Origin: Caulifigura coniformis
GTDB taxonomy: Bacteria; Planctomycetota; Planctomycetia; Planctomycetales; Planctomycetaceae
Assembly (NCBI RefSeq): GCF_007745175.1
Contig: NZ_CP036271.1
Location: 5,468,314 to 5,532,313 of the forward strand
DNA: 64,000 bases
Reading direction: 5' to 3'
The notes under the pieces are model-generated. The model saw only the letters and a list, made by a program, of their open reading frames with translations, had not been told where the DNA came from and ran no database searches. Shown here one piece after another: positions 1 to 8,929 of the stretch. Each line of letters begins with the position of its first letter. Within the stretch, counting starts at the first letter, position 1. The position numbers and the translations under genes are program-made.

Positions 1-45
1 GCTCTCGTCAGTCATGAAGGACGGGCCTCAACCAGTGGCGAATGT

Positions 46-633
46 CTACTCTGCCCGTCCGCCCGTCACGACGGCCTGCATGGCGGCGGCGGAGTCGCGC
101 GCAAACCGTCGCTGCTGTCGACGCATCAGCGGATAGGCAAGCCGGATCAACGGATGCCGCGGACGAGAGAAGGCGAGGATGTCGTAAAACACCTCGTCGG
201 TCTGGCGGTTCCATTCCACGAGGAAACGCTCCTCCCCCGCTTCGACGTGTCCCGGCAATGTCCCGTACGCGAAGCCAAAACGCGTCAACGGCCCCTCTTC
301 TGCCTGCACGTAAACGATTCGGCACGCGTTGACCCAGTACAGGCCAAACTTGCGGGCCCAGACTGCGATCGGCTGGCCAACTTCGACGGGTGTGTCCGTG
401 GGGCCGGCGGTCACCCAATCCAGGTCGAACTGCTTCCACTGCTGCAGGGCGAGACGCCCGGCCTCGAAGGCGGCTTCTCCTTTTCCAAGCGACACGCGGG
501 TGTGGTCTACGTCGTGCCCTTCCGGGGGACTCGTTCGCGTCGAGCCAACCGCCTGGTAGGTGAACGGCAATTCGCGCTGCCGGGCGAGGAAGTCGTGGAT
601 GAGAGCTGGCGTCGGCTTCAGGGGAGTGATCAT
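46..633 (-). CDS. DUF1990 (UPF0548) family protein
   Basis: A 195-residue soluble protein. The opening segment (LPFTYQAVGSTRTSPPEGHD, then a VSLGKGEAAFEAGRLALQQW-type stretch) matches the DUF1990 pattern of a YxxVGxT motif, a Pro-Gly-hydrophobic turn and a conserved 'lGxGxxxFxxAxxAlxxW' helix. Bacterial and plant members have no firmly assigned chemistry, so no function is given. I start at the ATG at 633; a TTG lies directly before it in frame and there is no convincing Shine-Dalgarno site. It is the only minus-strand gene in the first 3.4 kb and seems monocistronic. The family call is by motif recognition; the coding call is firm because length and codon use look normal. Confidence 0.75.
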   Translation of the reverse strand: MITPLKPTPALIHDFLARQRELPFTYQAVGSTRTSPPEGHDVDHTRVSLGKGEAAFEAGRLALQQWKQFDLDWVTAGPTDTPVEVGQPIAVWARKFGLYWVNACRIVYVQAEEGPLTRFGFAYGTLPGHVEAGEERFLVEWNRQTDEVFYDILAFSRPRHPLIRLAYPLMRRQQRRFARDSAAAMQAVVTGGRAE

Positions 634-886
634 CAATCAGTGATCAGTGAGAGAACAATGAAGGGCGGTGGCCGCACCATCAGCCTGTTGGGAGTTCACC
701 CATTGGAGGGGGGATTTCTGCTGGAATTCGTGATGCGGAACGCATTCAACTGCCGCGGGGAAAACAGGTTACGCGTCCTGGCCCAATTGCGAGCGGTTTT
801 CGGCATCGCGATTGCATTTTGCCACATTGTTCCCGGCGAGATCGTCGGACAGAACCGGACATTCACCAGATTCATGGGAGACAATC

Positions 887-1015
887 ATGGCCCTGCTCAC
901 CACCGCCCTGGCGGCGTCTACCGGAACCGCTGCCGGGTTCTCGATCGTGTATCTGCTGGCGGGAGGAGGAATCCTTGGCGCCGGCCTGATCTTTATTGTG
1001 GCGAAGATGCTCTAA
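887..1015 (+). CDS. 42-residue single-pass membrane peptide
   Basis: A short gene starting at ATG 887, with a GGGAG ribosome-binding site at 876-880. The product is about 42 residues: a short Ala/Thr-rich N-terminus followed by one long hydrophobic, Gly-rich stretch ending in Lys-Met-Leu, as expected for a one-helix inner-membrane peptide. The next gene, 76 nt downstream, is a CsbD-like stress protein; such small hydrophobic proteins often sit beside CsbD genes, which suggests envelope or osmotic stress. No family is recognised. Support rests on the ribosome-binding site, hydrophobicity and context. An in-frame upstream extension to 812 is rejected because it lacks those signals. Confidence 0.5.
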   Translation: MALLTTALAASTGTAAGFSIVYLLAGGGILGAGLIFIVAKML

Positions 1016-1091
1016 GCACATTCGCAGCTGAGCGGATGGCCAAAGGCGCCGCGAAAACCCGAGAACGAAACCTGAAAAAAGGAGTCACAAG

Positions 1092-1277
1092 ATGTCTGGA
1101 AAAATGCAGGAAATCCAGGGGCGTGTGAAGGAAGCCGCCGGCGCGATTGCCGATGACGAGTCGCTGCGTCGCGAAGGCAAACTCGACCAGGCCACCGGGA
1201 AAGTGAAACAGGCCGCCGAGAAGGTCATCGACAAGGTGACCGACGCCGCGAAGAGCGTCAACCGCGCTGAGCCGTAA
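1092..1277 (+). CDS. CsbD family stress-response protein
   Basis: A 61-residue, highly charged, helical protein. It has the CsbD pattern: 'MSGKMQEIQGRVKEAAGAI' at the start, then a GKLDQATGKVKQAAEKV repeat of the same Gly-Lys-x-x-x-Ala-x-Gly-Lys-x-Lys type. CsbD proteins are abundant general-stress proteins whose biochemical role is unknown; in Bacillus they belong to the sigma-B regulon. An AAAAAGGAG-like site lies upstream of the ATG. The gene ends just before a strong intrinsic terminator (1299-1325), so it closes a small unit that probably also includes the 42-residue membrane peptide. Confidence 0.88.
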   Translation: MSGKMQEIQGRVKEAAGAIADDESLRREGKLDQATGKVKQAAEKVIDKVTDAAKSVNRAEP

Positions 1278-1298
1278 CGGTCCTGACGATCAGGAAGC

Positions 1299-1325
1299 AA
1301 AAGCACGCCACCGGGCGTGCTTTTT
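1299..1325 (+). terminator. Intrinsic terminator after the CsbD gene
   Basis: A perfect 7-bp stem GCACGCC/GGCGTGC (1303-1309 with 1314-1320), loop ACCG, preceded by an A run and followed by TTTTT (1321-1325). It lies 21 nt after the CsbD stop codon. Confidence 0.85.
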
Positions 1326-1389
1326 AATGCGCAGATTCCGGGCCTTCGTCTCTCCGTCGTCGCCATCTCGCAGACGCAATGCGAATAAT

Positions 1390-1418
1390 TTGGCACGGCC
1401 ACTTTCAGCGGGTACACT
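1390..1418 (+). promoter_or_regulatory. Possible sigma-70-type promoter for ilvB
   Basis: TTGGCA (1390-1395) and TACACT (1413-1418) are separated by 17 nt, just after the CsbD terminator and about 130 nt before the acetolactate synthase start. The -35 differs from consensus at one or two bases and the -10 at two. Seen in sequence only; the leader shows no obvious leucine- or valine-rich attenuator peptide. Confidence 0.35.
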
Positions 1419-1548
1419 TATCGGCTTTCCAGAATCGGATTGCTGCCAGCGAACCAGCTCTTCCCGAGGGATGTCCCCCTCGCATCTGTGAACTCCTGAG
1501 CGTTCGCAAACCCGCTGTACTGAAGTCAAAGAGACGAAAGGACTTCCC

Positions 1549-3372
1549 TTGGCCACCGCACCCGCCTCACAGACGACCAAAACCGAAACTCTGAATGGAG
1601 CTGATGTCCTGGTCGAGGCGCTCGTGCGCAACGGCGGGAAGATGATCTTCGCCTACCCGGGCGGCGCCAGCATGCCGCTCCACCAGGCTCTGCGGCGGCA
1701 CCGTGAGAAGATCCGCACCATCCTTCCGCGGCACGAGCAGGGGGGAGGTTTCGCCGCCCAGGGCGTTTCGCGGACCAGCGATGACGTCGGTCTGTGCATG
1801 GCCACCAGCGGTCCAGGCGCCACGAACCTCGTCACGGCGATCGCCGATGCCAAGATGGATTCGGTTCCGCTCATCGCCATCACCGGCCAGGTGCCGCAGC
1901 AGGTCATCGGCAGCGACGCGTTCCAGGAAACGCCGATCGTCGAGATCTGCCGCGCGGTGACCAAGCATCATTACCTGATTACGGCCGAAGATCCGAACTG
2001 CCCGGAATCGGTCCAGAAGACGCTGCGGGACATTCCCCGGATCGTCAAAGAGGCGTTCTATCTCGCGAAGACCGGCCGGCCCGGCCCGATCCTGATCGAC
2101 TTCCCGAAGAACGTTCAGCTCTCGGTTCTGGAAGGTGAGATCGACTGGGACCCGCCGTTCGAACTGCCCGGCTACAACCCGGAGCCGAAGCCGGTTTCCA
2201 AAGAGCAGATCAAGCAGGTGATCGCAGCGATCAAGCGGTCGCGCAAGCCGATCCTGTACGTCGGCGGCGGCGTGATCAATTCGGGCGCGGCGGCCGAACT
2301 GACGAAGTTCGCGAAGAAGTCGAACATCCCCGTGACGATGACGGTCATGGGCCTGGGCGCCTTCCCCGGCGAAGACCCGCAGTCGCTGCACATGCTGGGC
2401 ATGCACGGAACGGTCTACGCGAACTACGCCATCAACGAGGCCGACCTCCTGCTGGCGCTCGGCGTGCGGTTCGATGACCGCGTCACCGGGAAGCTGGAAG
2501 AGTTCGCGCTGCACGGAAAGATCGTGCACGTCGATATCGACGCCTCCGAGATGCATAAGAACAAGGAAGCCCACATTCCGATCATCGGCGATGTCGGCGA
2601 CTTCCTGACGAAGCTCAACGCCGAATACACCGACGCCGACAAGCCGGACACGGCCGCGTGGTGGACGCAGGTCAACGAATGGAAGGAACGCTATCCGCTT
2701 TCTTATAAGGAGGCGGAAGGCGACGCGATCCGGCCGCAGTACGCCATTGAAGAGCTCTGGCGTCAGTCGAAGGCCCGCAACCCGTACGTTGCCGTCGGCG
2801 TGGGCCAGCACCAGATGTTCGCCGCGCAGTTCTTCAAGTTCGATAAACCGAAGCACTGGCTGAGCAGCTCGGGCCTCGGCACGATGGGCTTCGGTCTCCC
2901 GGCCGCGATGGGCGTCCAGGCGCGGCATCCCAACGATCTGGTCATCAATATCGACGGCGACGGCTCGATCCTGATGAACATTCAGGAGTTCGCCACCCTC
3001 CATTGCGAGAAGCTGCCGATCAAGATCCTGCTGCTGAACAACCAGCACCTCGGCATGGTGATGCAGTGGGAAGACCGTTTCATGGAAGGCAAGCGGGCTC
3101 ATACCTACCTCGGCCCGATCGACCATCCGGAATGGCTCGGCGAAGGGAGCGGCGACTTCTATGAAGCCACCTATCCGAACTTCGTCCAGATCGCAAAGGG
3201 CTTCGGCCTGCAGGCCCGCCATGTCCGCAGCAGGAAGGAACTGCCGGCGGCCATTGCCGAAATGATCGCCAGCCCCGAGCCCTACCTGCTCGACGTGATC
3301 ACGCCCTACCAGGAACACGTGCTGCCGATGATTCCCGGCGGCAAGAGCGTGCGGGACATCATCACCGAGTAA
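1549..3372 (+). CDS. ilvB: Acetolactate synthase, large (catalytic) subunit
   Basis: A 607-residue thiamine-diphosphate enzyme that condenses two pyruvates to acetolactate (or pyruvate with 2-ketobutyrate), the first common step of valine, leucine and isoleucine synthesis. Visible features are the N-terminal pyrimidine-binding domain with [13 protein letters not shown] and the catalytic glutamate in [14 protein letters not shown] (Glu63), a central FAD/Rossmann-like domain ([15 protein letters not shown]), and the C-terminal ThDP motif with GDGS at residues 470-473 followed by NNQHLGMV. The C-terminal part has an insert around [16 protein letters not shown]. Translation starts at TTG 1549, with GAAAGGA at 1535-1541. 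The small regulatory subunit gene ilvN, usually adjacent, is absent here. Confidence 0.95.
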   Translation: MATAPASQTTKTETLNGADVLVEALVRNGGKMIFAYPGGASMPLHQALRRHREKIRTILPRHEQGGGFAAQGVSRTSDDVGLCMATSGPGATNLVTAIADAKMDSVPLIAITGQVPQQVIGSDAFQETPIVEICRAVTKHHYLITAEDPNCPESVQKTLRDIPRIVKEAFYLAKTGRPGPILIDFPKNVQLSVLEGEIDWDPPFELPGYNPEPKPVSKEQIKQVIAAIKRSRKPILYVGGGVINSGAAAELTKFAKKSNIPVTMTVMGLGAFPGEDPQSLHMLGMHGTVYANYAINEADLLLALGVRFDDRVTGKLEEFALHGKIVHVDIDASEMHKNKEAHIPIIGDVGDFLTKLNAEYTDADKPDTAAWWTQVNEWKERYPLSYKEAEGDAIRPQYAIEELWRQSKARNPYVAVGVGQHQMFAAQFFKFDKPKHWLSSSGLGTMGFGLPAAMGVQARHPNDLVINIDGDGSILMNIQEFATLHCEKLPIKILLLNNQHLGMVMQWEDRFMEGKRAHTYLGPIDHPEWLGEGSGDFYEATYPNFVQIAKGFGLQARHVRSRKELPAAIAEMIASPEPYLLDVITPYQEHVLPMIPGGKSVRDIITE

Positions 3373-3385
3373 GCCGCACAGAATG

Positions 3386-3422
3386 CAAAAAGCCCAGGGG
3401 ATCTCTCCCCTGGGCTTTTTTT
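3386..3422. terminator. Bidirectional intrinsic terminator
   Basis: Stem AGCCCAGGGG/CCCCTGGGCT (3391-3400 with 3407-3416, loop ATCTCT), flanked by an A run on the left and a T run on the right. It can therefore stop both ilvB (plus strand) and the convergent HTH-like gene ending at 3452 (minus strand). Confidence 0.88.
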
Positions 3423-3451
3423 GATGTTCACCATGGCCCGCAGCAGCGGGA

Positions 3452-3787
3452 TCAGCGAACGATCTGGCTGATCTGCTCGATCGTGGAGAGAACGTTCTTG
3501 GCCTGCTCCAGTCCGCCGGCGGCCTTGATCAGGGACAGCGCCGCGTCCATCGTGCTCATGCTGGAATTCGAGCCTCCCGCCGCTCGCCCCGGGCGGCCGC
3601 GACGAACCATCACGCGACGCTTGGTCTTGATCTTCGCGTTCGATTTGATTGTCGAAACGTACTGGGCCGAGATGGTGATCCCTTCCGACTTCAGCATTTC
3701 GGCGATCTCGGAAGGAGACTTGTCAGGATTCGCAGCCAGGGCGTCGCGGATCGCCTGGCTCTTATTCACTGCAGACTTCTTTGCCAT
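3452..3787 (-). CDS. Small HTH-like basic protein, putative DNA-binding regulator
   Basis: A 111-residue basic protein. The N-terminal part (AKKSAVNKSQAIRDALAANP, then a KSPSEIAEMLKSEGI segment and a SAQYVSTIKS helix) reads as a compact helix-turn-helix resembling the MarR/ParB-type 'plant-and-scan' arrangement. A basic KRRVMVRRGRPGR linker (AT-hook-like RGRP) and a short C-terminal helix follow. I chose ATG 3787 over an upstream in-frame start because GGAG lies just ahead of it and a TTGACA promoter places the transcript start only about 20 nt away. Similar short proteins are, as far as I recall, common in planctomycetes and mostly annotated as hypothetical. Function is inferred; autoregulation is suggested by the palindrome at 3818-3833. 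Confidence 0.7.
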   Translation of the reverse strand: MAKKSAVNKSQAIRDALAANPDKSPSEIAEMLKSEGITISAQYVSTIKSNAKIKTKRRVMVRRGRPGRAAGGSNSSMSTMDAALSLIKAAGGLEQAKNVLSTIEQISQIVR

Positions 3788-3815
3788 GGTGTGTGCACTC
3801 CGTATGGGAAACCGG

Positions 3816-3844
3816 GATTGTCGCCTGCGACAACCCCCTGTCAA
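3816..3844 (-). promoter_or_regulatory. Promoter with overlapping palindromic operator
   Basis: On the minus strand TTGACA (3844-3839) is followed after 17 nt by ACAATC (3821-3816), upstream of the HTH-like gene. A perfect 16-bp palindrome, TTGTCGCCTGCGACAA (3818-3833), covers the spacer and part of the -10, the position expected of a repressor operator. Confidence 0.55.
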
Positions 3845-4073
3845 CCACACGGTTTACACTCATAAGACGGCGCTGACGGCCTGAATGACTATGCCGATCA
3901 CCAGAGAATCATAAGACACTGCAAGATCTGATGGCATTTCATCAACTCTTGCAGCGCTCAGTTCTCGCATCAATATGCGATCGCCGGAGGGGAATCCGGC
4001 GCCGAGATCGCTCAGAAACTCCACAGGATGAAGCCTCCTGGCCATCATCGCGCCGGCCTCACGAGATCAAGGA

Positions 4074-4898
4074 TCAGGCGGCAGCAGCGAGCGGCGCCGG
4101 GATCGCAATTCCCCCGGAGACCACTTCACTCACCAGAGAGCCGTAATCGATCGAGCCGGAGGAGCCCGGAGCGTAGTCGAAGATCGACTGCCCGAAGCTT
4201 GGCGCTTCGGCGAGCTTGATGTTGCGGCGGATGCGGCTGTTGAACACGCGGGCCTGCGACCACGGCGACTGCGGGTCGCTCGCCTGGAGGAACCGCATCA
4301 GGTCATCCGTCACATCGGCGGCCAGCCGCGTTCCGGTTTCGTACAGGCAGAGCAGGATTCCCGAGACGCGCAGCCGGCGGTTCAGCCGGCGCGTGACGAG
4401 TGCAGTCGTCTCGAGCAGTTTCGACAGCCCCTGCAGGGCAAAGAAATGCGGCTGCAGCGGAATGATGACTTCACTCGCCGCGCAGAGGGCGTTAATCGTC
4501 AGCACGCTCAAGGAAGGCGGGCAGTCCATGACGATGTAGTCGAACTGCTGCTCGGCGTCGGCCCGCTCGAGGGCCGCCTTCAGCACGAATTCGCGTCCCG
4601 CCGCATCGACCAGTTCCAGCTCCGTGGCCGCGAGATCGAGATCCGAGGGGGCGACCCACAGGTTTTCTTTGACAAGCTGACGAACCTGGTCGAAGGTCCG
4701 TCCACCGGCGAACACCTGGTAAATGGTGTCCGGGCTTCCGGCCGCTTCGATCCCAAGGTGAATGGACGAATGGGCCTGCGGATCGAGATCGATCAGGCAC
4801 ACCCTCTGTCCCTGCCGCGCCAGACCGGCTGCAAGATTCACGCTGGTGGTCGTTTTCCCGACGCCACCTTTCTGATTCATGATCGCAATAGTGCGCAT
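4074..4898 (-). CDS. ParA family (MinD/Soj-type) ATPase
   Basis: A 274-residue ParA-type ATPase. The deviant Walker A motif KGGVGKTT spans residues 10-17 in [20 protein letters not shown]; the A' motif is [13 protein letters not shown] and Walker B is [18 protein letters not shown]. These ATPases position chromosomes, plasmids or protein complexes through ATP-dependent DNA or membrane binding. No parB gene or parS-like cluster is adjacent, so this is more likely an orphan ParA for another cargo than the chromosomal Soj. An AGGGAGGA site lies ahead of ATG 4898. The Gly-rich secreted protein is divergent across a 230-nt gap. Confidence 0.9.
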   Translation of the reverse strand: MRTIAIMNQKGGVGKTTTSVNLAAGLARQGQRVCLIDLDPQAHSSIHLGIEAAGSPDTIYQVFAGGRTFDQVRQLVKENLWVAPSDLDLAATELELVDAAGREFVLKAALERADAEQQFDYIVMDCPPSLSVLTINALCAASEVIIPLQPHFFALQGLSKLLETTALVTRRLNRRLRVSGILLCLYETGTRLAADVTDDLMRFLQASDPQSPWSQARVFNSRIRRNIKLAEAPSFGQSIFDYAPGSSGSIDYGSLVSEVVSGGIAIPAPLAAAA

Positions 4899-5130
4899 GC
4901 GAGTGCGTCCTCCCTGACGCCAGTGACTCCCGAAACCTGAAGAAGAGGTAAGCTAACGTCTTGGCAATTCCTGAGAAAGAGCGATTTCGCGACTGGAAAA
5001 TCAAGGGGTGTCTACGAAAATAAACAAAGTTGCGAGGCGGTGAATGGACCTCGCCATGGACGTCACCGATGGTGGCCCGCAGGAAGCGGGTTGATCATCA
5101 AGAAAAGGATTTTGTGCGGAAGGGGACATT

Positions 5131-5706
5131 ATGTTTCCTGTGAAGAAGGTGCTGTGTGTGGCAGCCCTGTTGACTGTGCTCGGTACGGCCGGTGTGGCGT
5201 CGGCTCAAGGGCGCGGTTGGGGCGGCGGTGGATGGGGCCGCGGAGGCGGCTGGGGGCGTGGCGGCGGTTTCGGCTGGAGCGTCGGATACGGACGCGGTGG
5301 CTGGGGCGGCAGCTATGGTCGCGGCTGGGGCGGTTATGGCTATGGCCGTGGTTGGGGCTATGGCGGCTGGAACCGTGGTTGGAACCGAGGCTGGGGCGGC
5401 TACTATGGTCGCGGCTGGGGTTACGGCGGATGGGGCTATCGGCCCTATCGGAATAACTTCTACGTCGGCTTCGGCGGCTACCGGCCTTACGGCGGGTTCG
5501 GTTACGGGTATGGCGGCTATCCCTACTACGGTGGATTCGGTTATCGCCGGGCCATCTACGGTGGTGGTTATGGCGGCTACTACGGCGGTTATCCGTCATA
5601 TGGCGTCGCCAGCTATGGCTATCCCGTGACCACGGTCAGTTACAGCAGCGGCTACGGCGGCGGCTGGAACTACGGCTCGGGCGGATACGTCGGCGCCTGT
5701 TACTGA
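5131..5706 (+). CDS. Secreted Gly/Trp/Tyr/Arg-rich repetitive protein
   Basis: A 191-residue protein with a clear Sec signal peptide (FPVKKVLCVAALLTVLGTAG, cleavage probably after VASAQ). The rest is almost wholly Gly mixed with Trp, Tyr and Arg in degenerate repeats such as GRGWGGYGYGRGWGYGG; the end is richer in Tyr/Ser. There is no catalytic domain, and the composition resembles structural, adhesive or cell-wall glycine-rich proteins. A GGAAGGGGA ribosome-binding site (5118-5126) precedes ATG 5131. The gene is monocistronic and followed by a hairpin at 5776-5816. A role in the cell surface is inferred only from the signal peptide and composition. Confidence 0.85.
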   Translation: MFPVKKVLCVAALLTVLGTAGVASAQGRGWGGGGWGRGGGWGRGGGFGWSVGYGRGGWGGSYGRGWGGYGYGRGWGYGGWNRGWNRGWGGYYGRGWGYGGWGYRPYRNNFYVGFGGYRPYGGFGYGYGGYPYYGGFGYRRAIYGGGYGGYYGGYPSYGVASYGYPVTTVSYSSGYGGGWNYGSGGYVGACY

Positions 5707-5775
5707 GCCACCGCAGAAAACTGCGGGCTGATGACTTCGGCCGCGGAGTGAGTCGATTTCCGCAGCCAGTCACTT

Positions 5776-5816
5776 AAAATCAACGCCCCGGCAGGCTGAT
5801 GCCGGGGCGTTCTGCA
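5776..5816 (+). terminator. Hairpin terminator after the Gly-rich protein
   Basis: A perfect stem AACGCCCCGGCA/TGCCGGGGCGTT (5782-5793 with 5800-5811) with loop GGCTGA. The following T run is weak (TTCTGCATT), so it may act as a leaky terminator or mRNA-stabilising hairpin. Confidence 0.65.
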
Positions 5817-5874
5817 TTGGCAGACCGCTGATCCCTCCTCCCACCGTCAGTCGCCCACACCGCGAGCGCTTTCC

Positions 5875-6927
<1,053 letters not shown>

Positions 6928-7018
6928 ACTTTGCTGATCGGAATGGGCCGGTGCGGCGCAATCCGTGGATCGGCCAAGGAAAGCCGCTGCAGGAACTCTC
7001 CAGGCAGGTTGCAATTTC

Positions 7019-8266
7019 ATGAGTGCAAACTGCCAGAGGGGAGGGGACCTGCGGCGGCTTTCGTCGTGCTACTTCATCGCGTTTTCGGTTCTTGTCGGCG
7101 CGACGTTGCCGCTCTGGACCGGACGCGGTGCTTTTCCCCGCGTCCCCGCGGTGTCATGGCTGACGAGTGCGGGAGCCTGGCTCGCTCCACTGTTGTTCGG
7201 TGGGTTCCTTGTGGCGGCGATCGCCTTTGTCCGCCTCGGACCGGTCCGCTCGGTGTGGGCAATGGTCGTGGCGGTAGTCCTGGCGTCCGCAATGCTCAAC
7301 CAGCATTGTTTCCAGGTGTGGGCCTACCATCTGGGCGTCGCCGGGCTGATTGCGGCATTCTCGGCGCCCGGCCGCGCTGCGACGCGTCTGAAATGGCTCA
7401 CGATCGCCATCTACTTCTGGTCTGCCGTTTCAAAGCTCGATGTCGGCTTCGTGGGCGGTCCCGGCCAGATCCTGTGGGGCGGACTTCTTTCGGCCCTGCG
7501 AATCGATCCTGCGCAGTTTCCGCCCCGTCTCGTTGGGCCTGCTCCGTGGATCATGCCGGCCGGCGAACTGGCGACAGCGCTGGCCCTTGCGATTCCACGA
7601 ACACGACGGATCGGTCTGTGGCTGTCGATCGTCATGCATGCCCTGCTGCTCCTCGCCGTTGGCCCGCTTGGGCTGGGCCATGAGTCCGGGGTTCAGATCT
7701 GGAACGTCCTCTTCATCGTTCAGAACCTGCTTCTGTTTCGAGGCGTTCCCTGGACTGCCGAAGTCACCGGCCCACGCGATTCGACTCCGGCCGACCGTTC
7801 CAGCGGCGACCGGATCGTGGCCGCGATGCTGGCGGGCGTCGTCGTCATGCCCGCATTTCAGCCCTGGGGATATTGGGACGTGTGGCCTTCATGGGCCGTC
7901 TACTCGGCGCGCGGTGGATGGACGACGATTCTTGTTCACCATGACGAGGTCGACCGCCTCCCGGAGGAGGCCCGGCGTTATGTCGGCGAAGCCGCCCCAC
8001 TGTCCGATTGGCATCCGGTCGATGTGGATGCCTGGTCACTCGCGGAGCTGCATTGCCCCGTTTATCCCCAGCCGCGATTCCGGCTGGCGCTTGCCGCGGC
8101 GCTCAGCCGCACAGCGCGGATTCAGGTCGAGCGTCGAAGTCCTCCCGATCGCCGAACAGGTCAGTCACGCTCCGAGACGCTCGAGGTTTCAGGAGGCCGC
8201 CTGTCGCCCGAACTGGAAGCGGCGTTCTGGTTGAACACCCGGCCAGCGGTGACCGCGGATCCATGA
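7019..8266 (+). CDS. Multi-pass membrane protein of unknown function
   Basis: A protein of about 415 residues with roughly six to seven hydrophobic segments in the first 280 residues (for example CYFIAFSVLVGATLPLW, AMVVAVVLASAML, LWLSIVMHALLLLAVGPLGL and VLFIVQNLLLF). A soluble tail starts with FQPWGYWDVWPSWAVYSARG. The pattern of a conserved Glu in a helix (PAGELATALALAI), then Arg-rich loops and MHALL, loosely resembles HTTM/DoxX/MauE-like membrane proteins, but I do not assign it. ATG 7019 is preferred over an in-frame GTG at 6965 because it starts near the first membrane segment. It follows the isomerase gene by 91 nt without a terminator, so it may be co-transcribed. Confidence 0.7.
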   Translation: MSANCQRGGDLRRLSSCYFIAFSVLVGATLPLWTGRGAFPRVPAVSWLTSAGAWLAPLLFGGFLVAAIAFVRLGPVRSVWAMVVAVVLASAMLNQHCFQVWAYHLGVAGLIAAFSAPGRAATRLKWLTIAIYFWSAVSKLDVGFVGGPGQILWGGLLSALRIDPAQFPPRLVGPAPWIMPAGELATALALAIPRTRRIGLWLSIVMHALLLLAVGPLGLGHESGVQIWNVLFIVQNLLLFRGVPWTAEVTGPRDSTPADRSSGDRIVAAMLAGVVVMPAFQPWGYWDVWPSWAVYSARGGWTTILVHHDEVDRLPEEARRYVGEAAPLSDWHPVDVDAWSLAELHCPVYPQPRFRLALAAALSRTARIQVERRSPPDRRTGQSRSETLEVSGGRLSPELEAAFWLNTRPAVTADP

Positions 8267-8290
8267 CGAGCGGGGAAGCCGTCAGCGATG

Positions 8291-8917
8291 TCAGGCCGCT
8301 CGACGCTGTTCGGCGGAGTTTCCCAGGAAGGCTGGCATCGTGGCGTGCCCTTCGGCAGCGACGCCGTCTCGCCGTACCACTTTCAACACCGTGAGCACCA
8401 GGATGCGGAGATCGACTGCCAGCGACGCGTGGTCAACGTACCAGGTGTCCTGGGCGAACCGTTCTTCCCATGTGGTCCGATTCCGGCCGTTCACCTGGGC
8501 CCAGCCCGTCAGTCCCGGAAGGACGTTGTGTCGACGTCGCTGATCCTCCGAGTACAGAGGGAGGTATTGCATCAGCAGGGGGCGTGGTCCGACGAGGCTC
8601 ATCTCCCCGCGGACGACGTTCCACAGCTCCGGCAGTTCATCGAGGCTCGTGGACCGCAGAAGACGTCCGAAGCGAGTGAGCCGAACGTCATCGGGGAGCA
8701 ACTGCCCGGACGCGTCTCGAGCATCCGTCATCGTGCGGAACTTGATCATCCGAAACGGGAGTCCGTCTTTTCCGGGCCGCACCTGCGTGAACAGCACGGG
8801 TGAGCCCAGCCGGGTCCGCACAAGGAGGGCCACCAGGGCGATCGCGGGCGAGAACACGATCAGCGCCGTTCCCGCCAGCGCGAGATCGAGCAGTCGTTTT
8901 CCAAATCGAACATACAC
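8291..8917 (-). CDS. Bacterial sugar transferase (initiating glycosyl-phosphotransferase)
   Basis: A 208-residue protein of the WcaJ/WbaP C-terminal (PF02397) type, which loads the first sugar phosphate onto undecaprenyl phosphate. It has one N-terminal membrane segment (LLDLALAGTALIVFSPAIAL), then FTQVRPGKDGLPFRMIKFRT, LRSTSLDELPELWNVVRGEM with SLVGPRPLL, and LPGLTGWAQVNGRN, all core motifs. The short PglC-like form without extra N-terminal helices is complete. It starts at GTG 8917 with AAGGA upstream and lies 12 nt after the glycosyltransferase at 8930, so it is the last gene of the polysaccharide operon. Confidence 0.93.
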   Translation of the reverse strand: MYVRFGKRLLDLALAGTALIVFSPAIALVALLVRTRLGSPVLFTQVRPGKDGLPFRMIKFRTMTDARDASGQLLPDDVRLTRFGRLLRSTSLDELPELWNVVRGEMSLVGPRPLLMQYLPLYSEDQRRRHNVLPGLTGWAQVNGRNRTTWEERFAQDTWYVDHASLAVDLRILVLTVLKVVRRDGVAAEGHATMPAFLGNSAEQRRAA

Positions 8918-8929
8918 GGCACGGTTCCT

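Noticed and set aside
1567-3318. A 583-codon minus-strand frame opposite ilvB
   Set aside because: High-GC antisense shadow; the plus-strand frame has all the acetolactate synthase motifs and the antisense product resembles nothing.
3860-4048. A 62-residue minus-strand frame downstream of parA
   Set aside because: Starts 25 nt after the parA stop, which would suit an operon, but it has no clear ribosome-binding site, no recognised domain and lower GC than real genes here.
5200-5700. Dense repeats that could be mistaken for a CRISPR array or minisatellite
   Set aside because: They are in-frame Gly/Trp/Tyr codon repeats of the secreted protein; there is no constant repeat-spacer pattern.
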